NCBI GenBank assembly: GCA_934454035.1
Contig: CAKSFY010000036.1
Coordinates: 1 to 19,259 of the forward strand
From: an uncultured Clostridia bacterium
Lineage (GTDB): Bacteria; Bacillota; Clostridia; UBA1381
Direction: 5' to 3'
Length of the DNA: 19,259 nt
The notes beneath the pieces were generated by a model. It was given only the letters and a program-made list of their open reading frames with translations. It had not been told where the DNA came from and searched no databases. Of this stretch, positions 13,747 through 19,259 are shown in pieces. The position numbers and the translations under genes are program-made. How positions within the stretch are numbered: the stretch's first letter is position 1; each line of letters opens with the position of its first letter.

Positions 13747-15402
13747 ATGACAAAGAAAATTTTTCACTCCATGATTTTTGTCTCTCTTGCAGTTTTAATT
13801 GCAAGCCTGGCACTTATTACCGGAGTGCTTTTTGATACTTTTGAATCTCAGCTGAAAAAAGAGCTTGAACAAAAAGCGGACTATTTATCTTACGCGGTTG
13901 AAACCGAGGGCAGCGGATATATTGATAATTTCAAAAATACCGACAGCAGAATCACGCTTATCGCCTCCGACGGTAAAGTTATTGCGGACACAAGTGCAAA
14001 TCCGGCAAATATGGATAACCATTCAAACCGAAAGGAATTCAAAGACGCAATTGAAAGCGGTGTCGGCACAAGCGTCAGATATTCCGATACATTGACAGAA
14101 AAAACCGTTTATTATGCAAAAAGGCTTAAAAACGGTGATGTTCTCAGAATTTCTACAACTCAATACACCGTTGCTTCAATTCTTTTGGGACTTATGCAAC
14201 CTACAATATATGTAATTTTAGCGGCGCTGATACTTGCATTTTTGCTTTCTTCAAAAGCCTCAAAGAGCATTACAAAGCCGATAAATGAAATTGATCTTGA
14301 TAATCCCGATGGCATTTATGACGAGCTTTCACCTTTTTTATATAAGATAAAAAAGCAAAATAAAATAATAAATACGCAAATCGAACAAGCACGAAAAATG
14401 CAGGAAGAATTTAAGCTTATCACAGAAAATATGAGTGAAGGAATACTAATAATCGACAAAACTGCAAATCTGCTATCCTGCAATTCGGCGGCAATGAAGC
14501 TTTTGGACGGTCAAAAAAGCAGCGGAAATGTACTCGAATTAAACAGAAGTGCCGATTTCAGAAAAGCAATCGAAAGCGCTCTCGGCGGCAAGCGCTGCGA
14601 AATATTGATGCCTCATGATGAAAAAACATACAGTCTTATAGTGAACCCGGCGCTTGAAAATGGCGGTATTGCAGGCGCGGTAATTGTAATTCTGGATGTG
14701 ACCGAAAGAGAAAAACGAGACGCAATGCGCAGAGAATTTACCGCGAACGTATCGCATGAGCTGAAAACTCCGCTGACATCTATATCCGGCTTTGCCGAGC
14801 TTATGAAAGACAGTCCGCTGCCTCCCGAAACAGTCAAGGATTTTTCAAATTCCATTTATTCGGAAGCGCAAAGGCTCATAACGCTTGTCAGTGATATTAT
14901 AAAAATTTCCGAGCTGGATGAAAAAAATGCCGATTACACTTGGGAAAATGTAGATTTATTCAAGCTTTCGCAAAATATTATCGAGAGACTGAAACTCAAT
15001 GCCGGCAAAAAAAACATAGCCCTCTTCTTAAGCGGAGATACCGCAGAGGTTTACGGAGTACGCCGGATTTTGGACGAAATCATATATAATCTCTGTGATA
15101 ATGCAATAAAGTACAACAAAGAAAACGGAAATGTGGATATAACAATAAAAAAAGAAACGGATAAAATTATTCTTACGGTCAGCGATAGCGGAATAGGCAT
15201 CCCGAAATCGCAGCAGGACAGAATTTTTGAGCGTTTTTACAGAGTTGACAAGAGCCGCTCGAAAAATGAAGGCGGAACCGGACTCGGCCTTTCCATAGTG
15301 AAGCACGGAGTAATGTTCCTGGGGGCGCAGCTTTCACTCGAAAGCAAGCCCGAACAAGGGACGACCGTAACAATCACTTTCGACTCAACAAGAGAAAATT
15401 AA
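13747..15402 (+). CDS. phoR: Phosphate sensor histidine kinase PhoR
   Basis: The 551-residue membrane kinase has TM1 at about 9-29, an extracytoplasmic domain at 30-142, and TM2 at about 143-168. A short HAMP-like linker (SKSITKPINEID), a PAS domain (about 225-320, ITENMSEGILIIDKTANLLS) and a HisKA domain with His337 in FTANVSHELKTPLT follow. The ATP-binding domain shows N box Asn452 in NLCDNAIKYN, G1 DSGIGI from 480, F box FERFYRVD and G2 GGTGLGLSIVKH. This is the standard PhoR layout. The ATG directly follows the phoP stop, and GGTGGA just upstream is the ribosome-binding site. It autophosphorylates when phosphate is low and passes the phosphate to Asp50 of PhoP. Its extracytoplasmic domain is of ordinary size. 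Confidence 0.93.
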   Translation: MTKKIFHSMIFVSLAVLIASLALITGVLFDTFESQLKKELEQKADYLSYAVETEGSGYIDNFKNTDSRITLIASDGKVIADTSANPANMDNHSNRKEFKDAIESGVGTSVRYSDTLTEKTVYYAKRLKNGDVLRISTTQYTVASILLGLMQPTIYVILAALILAFLLSSKASKSITKPINEIDLDNPDGIYDELSPFLYKIKKQNKIINTQIEQARKMQEEFKLITENMSEGILIIDKTANLLSCNSAAMKLLDGQKSSGNVLELNRSADFRKAIESALGGKRCEILMPHDEKTYSLIVNPALENGGIAGAVIVILDVTEREKRDAMRREFTANVSHELKTPLTSISGFAELMKDSPLPPETVKDFSNSIYSEAQRLITLVSDIIKISELDEKNADYTWENVDLFKLSQNIIERLKLNAGKKNIALFLSGDTAEVYGVRRILDEIIYNLCDNAIKYNKENGNVDITIKKETDKIILTVSDSGIGIPKSQQDRIFERFYRVDKSRSKNEGGTGLGLSIVKHGVMFLGAQLSLESKPEQGTTVTITFDSTREN

Positions 15403-15422
15403 AAAACTCCTGAATGCAAGAA

Positions 15423-15466
15423 AAGGAGCTGTTTAAAAAGTCAGTTGACTATTTAAACAGCTCCTT
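15423..15466. terminator. Bidirectional terminator between phoR and rpmB
   Basis: A 15-bp perfect stem (15423-15437 with 15452-15466; arms start AAGGAGCTG) is capped by a second stem AGTCA/TGACT after one A-A mismatch. The plus strand continues ATG-TTC-TTTTTT (15467-15478), and the minus strand has a TTTTCTT run. It lies between the convergent ends of phoR (15402) and rpmB (15482), so it can stop both. Confidence 0.85.
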
Positions 15467-15481
15467 ATGTTCTTTTTTAAA

Positions 15482-15670
15482 TCACACTGCGCGTGTAACC
15501 TTTCCCGAACGCAGGCAACGTGTACAAACGTGAATAGATTTTGTTGTTCCGTTCACAACTGCTCTTACCTTGCGGACATTCGGCTTCCAAGTTCTGTTTG
15601 ATCTTCTGTGAGAGTGACTTACCTTAATTCCGAAAGATACACCCTTACCGCAAATATCGCATTTTGCCAT
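15482..15670 (-). CDS. rpmB: 50S ribosomal protein L28
   Basis: The 62-residue basic protein begins MAKCDICGKG, and all its parts match bacterial L28. I choose ATG 15670 because AGGAGG lies eight bases before it. An in-frame ATG at 15679 would sit over that site. Two CxxC pairs, CDIC near the start and CTRC at about 51-54, form the zinc-ribbon version. Some bacteria carry a zinc-free paralogue instead, and none is seen here. The segment SHSHRRSNRTWKPN is the family signature for 23S rRNA binding. It is transcribed alone, opposite to phoR, from the promoter at 15713-15741. Confidence 0.97.
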   Translation of the reverse strand: MAKCDICGKGVSFGIKVSHSHRRSNRTWKPNVRKVRAVVNGTTKSIHVCTRCLRSGKVTRAV

Positions 15671-15712
15671 GTGTAACACCTCCTAAACAATAATTACATT
15701 CAAAACATAAAT

Positions 15713-15741
15713 ATTTTACCATACTTTTTATAAAAAATCAA
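15713..15741 (-). promoter_or_regulatory. Promoter of rpmB
   Basis: On the minus strand TTGATT (15736-15741), 17 bases, then TAAAAT (15713-15718) preceded by TGG, an extended -10 element. The leader to ATG 15670 would be about 37 bases and holds the AGGAGG site. No L28 autoregulatory RNA structure is apparent. Confidence 0.7.
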
Positions 15742-15852
15742 GTCCTTTTATAAAAAAAGTAAACTTTTTATGATTAATCCGTTTTTATTATCCGTTTTTT
15801 TGTAAAATATTAAAATTTTTCTTCAAAAATCAAAAAAAATTTCATTTTACTA

Positions 15853-15881
15853 TTTAATTATTCCGATAAATATTGTATAAT
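15853..15881 (+). promoter_or_regulatory. Probable promoter of the hprK operon
   Basis: TATAAT (15876-15881) with a weak TTTAAT 17 bases upstream (15853-15858) lies 125 bases before hprK. A second TATAAT at 15959-15964 has no recognisable -35 element. Between about 15719 and 15860 the plus strand is AT-rich with A and T runs and no gene. An UP-element-like A/T track is possible. I cannot tell from sequence alone which start is used. Confidence 0.45.
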
Positions 15882-15907
15882 ATATATTAGGTAATTATAA
15901 AATTAAT

Positions 15908-15939
15908 ATTTTACTGCTGATCTCAGTCTGCCGTAAAAT
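15908..15939 (+). repeat. Stem-loop in the hprK leader
   Basis: ATTTTAC (15908-15914) pairs with GTAAAAT (15933-15939), and CTGA (15917-15920) with TCAG (15923-15926) inside. It begins 27 bases after the TATAAT at 15876, so it would be in the 5' leader RNA of the operon. A second inverted repeat follows, TATTCGG/CCGAATA at 15964-15970 and 15981-15987. No known riboswitch class is recognised. Confidence 0.4.
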
Positions 15940-15963
15940 AAAATCGGAATATATCACATATAA

Positions 15964-15987
15964 TATTCGGGGCTTCCGTTCCGAATA
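15964..15987 (+). repeat. Inverted repeat just before the hprK ribosome-binding site
   Basis: TATTCGG (15964-15970) and CCGAATA (15981-15987) are perfect inverted copies around a ten-base loop, ending a few bases before the GAAAGGAAAAAG ribosome-binding region of hprK. The stem has three consecutive GC pairs and could fold in the leader RNA or be a protein-binding palindrome. The role is unknown. Confidence 0.45.
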
Positions 15988-16005
15988 CACGAAAGGAAAA
16001 AGAAA

Positions 16006-16947
16006 ATGGCTAATACATTTACAATACCGTTAAATACCATTTTGGAGGAATTTCAATTTGAAAGGCTTTATGAATCGACCGATATAGATAAGGTGAAAAT
16101 TGCAAGCGCAGACCTAAACCGTCCCGGATTGCAGATTGCCGGTTTCTACGACTATTTTGACGGTCAGCGGATACAAATCATGGGCAAGGTGGAATTTACC
16201 TATCTGGAACAGTTCACCGGCAAAAAAAGATATGAAATGCTTGAAAAACTTTTCTCAAAAAAAATTCCTCTCCTTATTGTAACAAGAGGTTTACAGATTT
16301 GTCCGGAAATGCTGACTCTGGCAAAAAAATATGACGTGACGCTCGTAAGAAGCGAAGAGGCAACCTCCAGCCTTATGAGTATGCTTATAAGCTATCTGAA
16401 TGTACAGATTGCTCCCAGAATGACCCGTCACGGCGTTTTGGTGGAAGTATACGGTGAAGGTATACTGATTTTGGGAGAAAGCGGCGTAGGAAAAAGCGAA
16501 GCTGCTATAGAGCTGTTAAAAAGAGGTCACCGTCTTGTCGCCGACGATGCAGTTGAAATTAAAAGAGTTTCCTCAAAAACGCTTGTTGGCTCATCACCTG
16601 CAATTATCAGGCATTTTGTTGAGCTGCGCGGTATCGGAATTATAGACGTAAAAGAAATATTCGGTATCGGTGCCGTCAAGGACACAGAGAGCATTGACCT
16701 TATAATCCACTTAGAACCGTGGGAAGAAAATAAGCAGTATGACAGACTCGGCATGGTTGACGAATATACAAATATTATGGGCATAAATGTGCCGAGTCTT
16801 ACAATCCCTGTCAAGCTCGGAAGAAACCTTGCAGTCATCATAGAGGTTGCAGCTATGAACAACAGGCAAAAACGTATGGGCTACAATGCCGCAGTAGAAC
16901 TCAACAACCGTCTGATGCGCGAAATGCAATCGGGCGAAGAACTTTAA
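16006..16947 (+). CDS. hprK: HPr kinase/phosphorylase
   Basis: The 313-residue enzyme phosphorylates Ser46 of HPr in the cytoplasm with ATP when glycolytic intermediates are high, and reverses this with phosphate when they are low. It thereby drives CcpA-dependent catabolite control. The N-terminal half (1-130) is the Mur-like domain. The C-terminal half has His142 in RHGVLVEVYG, Walker A GESGVGKS (157-164), Asp180-Asp181 in VADDAVEIKRV, and the family loop ELRGIGIIDVKEIFG. The length matches the family (about 310). It opens a four-gene operon, with GAAAGGAAAAAG before ATG 16006 and a structured leader. In Firmicutes hprK often starts such clusters. Nothing looks truncated. Confidence 0.97.
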   Translation: MANTFTIPLNTILEEFQFERLYESTDIDKVKIASADLNRPGLQIAGFYDYFDGQRIQIMGKVEFTYLEQFTGKKRYEMLEKLFSKKIPLLIVTRGLQICPEMLTLAKKYDVTLVRSEEATSSLMSMLISYLNVQIAPRMTRHGVLVEVYGEGILILGESGVGKSEAAIELLKRGHRLVADDAVEIKRVSSKTLVGSSPAIIRHFVELRGIGIIDVKEIFGIGAVKDTESIDLIIHLEPWEENKQYDRLGMVDEYTNIMGINVPSLTIPVKLGRNLAVIIEVAAMNNRQKRMGYNAAVELNNRLMREMQSGEEL

Positions 16948-16963
16948 AGAAAGGTCGGAATTT

Positions 16964-17869
16964 ATGGATTCTGAATTTTTTTCAAAACTTAAATCAACGT
17001 GCAGCACTGTCCTTCAAAACGAACCTATGAATCGGCATACAACCTTTAAAATAGGCGGTGCAGCTGACTTTTTCGCAATTCCGTCAACCAATGAAGAAGT
17101 AATAAATACAATAAAATTATGCAATTCATCACAAATCCCTTATACTATTGTCGGAAACGGTTCAAATTTGTTGGTAAGCGACGGCGGAATCGGCGGAGTC
17201 GTGATTAAGCCTGCCCTGAACGAAATTAACGTCAGCGGCACCAAAATAACCGCAGGAGCCGGAGCACTTCTTTCCCGAATGGCAAATACCGCTTGTGAAA
17301 ACGGTCTTTCCGGCATGGAATTTGCCGCCGGTATTCCGGGCAGCGTCGGCGGTGCAATTTATATGAATGCAGGCGCATACGGCGGTGAAATGAAAGATGT
17401 TATAATTTCCGTGACATATGCAGATGAAAACGGCAATATAAAGACAGTCTCTTCTGATAAATTGGGTTTCGGCTACAGAAAAAGCATATTTACCGGAACA
17501 AATTGTATAATACTTTCATGTGAAGCCGAGCTTTGCCCCGACTCACGCGAAAAAATAAAGGCAAAAATGTCCGAACTCAGCGCAAAGCGTGCCGAAAAGC
17601 AGCCGCTTTCCATGCCAAGCGCAGGAAGTACATTCAAACGCCCCGAGGGGCATTTTGCCGGAACACTTATCGAGCAGGCAGGTCTCAAAGGCTTTTCGAT
17701 AGGCGGAGCACAGGTTTCCGAAAAGCATGCCGGATTTGTGGTCAACACAGGCGGTGCAACCTGCGAAAATGTCGTAAAATTAATAGAACATATACAAAAA
17801 ACCGTCAGAGACAAATTTTCGGTAGAGCTTGAACCGGAAATAAAAATTACGGGAAGGGTGGAAAAATAA
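16964..17869 (+). CDS. murB: UDP-N-acetylenolpyruvoylglucosamine reductase
   Basis: The 301-residue FAD enzyme reduces UDP-GlcNAc-enolpyruvate to UDP-MurNAc with NADPH, the second committed step of peptidoglycan synthesis. FAD-binding blocks are NRHTTFKIGGAADF (23-36), VGNGSNLLVSDGGI (63-76) and FAAGIPGSVGGAIYMNAGAY (120-139). The catalytic serine is Ser222 in PSAGSTFKRP, and a catalytic glutamate lies in ELEPEIKI near 292. The length and absence of an extra domain fit the short type II MurB of Firmicutes. It starts 16 bases after hprK behind AGAAAGGTCGG and overlaps rapZ by one base (TAATG). That placement joins cell-wall precursor synthesis to the hprK/rapZ/yvcK regulatory genes. Confidence 0.97.
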   Translation: MDSEFFSKLKSTCSTVLQNEPMNRHTTFKIGGAADFFAIPSTNEEVINTIKLCNSSQIPYTIVGNGSNLLVSDGGIGGVVIKPALNEINVSGTKITAGAGALLSRMANTACENGLSGMEFAAGIPGSVGGAIYMNAGAYGGEMKDVIISVTYADENGNIKTVSSDKLGFGYRKSIFTGTNCIILSCEAELCPDSREKIKAKMSELSAKRAEKQPLSMPSAGSTFKRPEGHFAGTLIEQAGLKGFSIGGAQVSEKHAGFVVNTGGATCENVVKLIEHIQKTVRDKFSVELEPEIKITGRVEK

Positions 17870-18732
17870 TGACGCAATTTACTGTCATTACCGGTTTATC
17901 CGGCTCGGGTAAAACACAGGTAGTCAGATTTTTGGAGGACAGCGGTTTCTTCTGCATTGATAATATGCCGCCGATGCTTATTCCTCAGGTGGCAAAAATT
18001 TTTATATCAATGAACGGAAAATACGAGCGAATCGCTTTTGTTGCCGATACAAGAATGGGAGAACTTATAAACGAACTTTTAGACAATCTGAAATTGCTGA
18101 AAGAAAGCGGTTGTGAGTGCAAACTGCTTTTTATGGATGCAAATGATGAAACACTTGTAAAGCGTTATAAAGAAACAAGACGCGTTCATCCGCTTTCGGG
18201 AAACAAAGGACTTTTGGACAGTATACAAAGAGAGCGCGTAATGCTTGAAAAACTTCACAGCGCTGCCGACTATATTATCGATACTTCTAATATGAGTCTG
18301 CATCAGCTATCCAAAAGGCTCAAAAAAATATATTCCGAAGACGACGGCACAAATAACATAACCGTAAATATTTCCGCTTTCGGATTCAAATACGGACTGC
18401 CGCTTGACTCTGATTTGGTATTTGATGTCCGTTGCTTTCCGAATCCCTTTTATATTGATGAACTAAAGCAAAAAACAGGGCTTAACAAAGAAGTCCGTGA
18501 TTATGTTATGGGTTTTGACGCTTCGAGAGAATTCCTTAAAAAACTCGAAGAGATGATTCTTTTTCTCATGCCAATGTATATTGAAGAAGGTAAAACCGGC
18601 TTATCTATAGCAATAGGCTGTACCGGCGGCAAGCACCGCAGCGTAACAATGGCATATTTACTCGGCGAAACACTCAAAAAAAACGGTTATCCGGTCAATA
18701 TGGTTTACCGGGACATTGAAAAGGGGAAATAA
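17869..18732 (+). CDS. rapZ: RapZ/YvcJ-family nucleotide-binding protein
   Basis: The 287-residue P-loop protein has Walker A GLSGSGKT (9-16), FLEDSGFFCIDNMPP (24-38), and the C-terminal block IAIGCTGGKHRSVTMAYL. These are the diagnostic motifs of the RapZ/YvcJ family. In E. coli RapZ senses glucosamine-6-phosphate and directs RNase E to the GlmZ sRNA. The Bacillus member YvcJ hydrolyses GTP and affects competence; a GlmZ system is not expected in Firmicutes. It shares one base with murB (TAATG) and is followed after three bases by yvcK, the order known for Bacillus and Clostridia. A role in amino-sugar or cell-wall balance is likely, but no RNA target can be named from this sequence. Confidence 0.94.
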   Translation: MTQFTVITGLSGSGKTQVVRFLEDSGFFCIDNMPPMLIPQVAKIFISMNGKYERIAFVADTRMGELINELLDNLKLLKESGCECKLLFMDANDETLVKRYKETRRVHPLSGNKGLLDSIQRERVMLEKLHSAADYIIDTSNMSLHQLSKRLKKIYSEDDGTNNITVNISAFGFKYGLPLDSDLVFDVRCFPNPFYIDELKQKTGLNKEVRDYVMGFDASREFLKKLEEMILFLMPMYIEEGKTGLSIAIGCTGGKHRSVTMAYLLGETLKKNGYPVNMVYRDIEKGK

Positions 18733-18735
18733 TTT

Positions 18736-19259
18736 GTGCTTTGCGAAAAAAAGATTGTAACCATAGGCGGCGGCACCGGTCTTTCAACTATGCTGCGCGG
18801 ACTCAAAAAATATACTCACAATATAACCGCCGTGGTAACGGTTGCCGATGACGGCGGCTCAAGCGGAATACTCAGAGACGATTTGGGTATGCTCGCTCCC
18901 GGCGACATAAGAAAATGCATTTCCGCTTTGGCTGAAGTGAATCCCGTTATGGAGGAGCTTATTAATTACAGATTTACCGACGGGCAGCTGAAAGGGCATG
19001 CATTCGGAAATCTGTATCTTGCCGCGCTCTGCGGCATATCGGACACCTTTGAAGAAGCGGTTCGGAAAATGAACAGTCTTTTCGGAGTTGAGGGGGAAAT
19101 CATTCCCGTTACAAACGACAATGTACATATTGCCGCCCGTTTGACCGACGGCAGAACAGTAACCGGCGAATCGAATATAGGAAAAATATCCGACGGGCAA
19201 ATCGACTTCATTGAAATGCTCCCCTACGGAGCAAAACCTGCAAAGCACGTGATTGATGC
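18736..19259 (+). CDS. yvcK: YvcK/CofD-like gluconeogenesis factor, N-terminal part (runs off the window)
   Basis: The gene starts with GTG at 18736, three bases after the rapZ stop, behind AAGGGG at about nine bases. The alternative TTG at 18734 runs into a stop after eight codons. The visible 174 residues begin LCEKKIVTIGGGTGLSTML and continue with VADDGGSSGILRDD and APGDIRKCISAL. The last two blocks are characteristic of the CofD-like YvcK family, and the GGGTG motif binds the nucleotide-sugar. Bacillus YvcK binds UDP-GlcNAc and related UDP-sugars and is needed for normal cell-wall synthesis on gluconeogenic carbon. The family is usually 310-330 residues, so nearly half lies beyond the right edge. 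A whiA gene would be expected next. Confidence 0.93.
   Translation, partial: MLCEKKIVTIGGGTGLSTMLRGLKKYTHNITAVVTVADDGGSSGILRDDLGMLAPGDIRKCISALAEVNPVMEELINYRFTDGQLKGHAFGNLYLAALCGISDTFEEAVRKMNSLFGVEGEIIPVTNDNVHIAARLTDGRTVTGESNIGKISDGQIDFIEMLPYGAKPAKHVID

Noticed and set aside
18859..19248. A 129-codon minus-strand open frame at the right edge
   Set aside because: It lies antisense to the clearly recognisable yvcK reading frame, whose motifs leave no doubt about the coding strand.

Overview
The window looks like chromosomal DNA of a low-GC Gram-positive anaerobe of the class Clostridia. The evidence is strong AGGAGG ribosome-binding sites, sigma-A promoters with TTGACA and TATAAT and 17-bp spacers, a PhoP-type TTAACA box array, a four-cysteine L28 protein, and an hprK-murB-rapZ-yvcK gene order. 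No phage, transposon, CRISPR array or resistance gene is visible. This assignment is an inference from gene content, not from a phylogenetic marker.

Layout. Bases 13-97 are a tRNA-Tyr gene, followed by about 330 bases without a gene that hold three terminator-like hairpins and decayed short repeats. Bases 423-7444 form a minus-strand carbohydrate locus. It runs from an AraC-family regulator with its own promoter, through a promoter with operator-like palindromes, a very large glycoside-hydrolase-like gene split by a one-base frameshift, a DUF4867-like cupin protein and L-rhamnose isomerase (rhaA), to an SGNH esterase and a strong terminator. All products appear cytoplasmic, and no transporter, kinase or aldolase is present, so the locus would process imported rhamnose-containing oligosaccharides in part only.

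Bases 7490-8937 are a single-gene unit for O-acetylhomoserine sulfhydrylase (metY). Bases 8956-15466 are a complete phosphate-starvation unit: Pho boxes, pstS, pstC, pstA, pstB, phoU, an internal promoter, phoP and phoR. It encodes both the high-affinity phosphate transporter and the two-component system expected to control it. It ends at a bidirectional terminator shared with the convergent rpmB gene (ribosomal protein L28).

From 15853 to the right edge a tightly packed operon encodes HPr kinase (hprK), MurB, RapZ and the N-terminal half of YvcK, which starts at GTG and runs off the window. It joins carbon-source control to UDP-N-acetylglucosamine and cell-wall metabolism. The items most worth a second look are the frameshifted 1,144-residue enzyme and its DUF4867/rhaA neighbours, a perfect 13-bp stem inside pstC, and the operator-like palindromes before the sugar operon.
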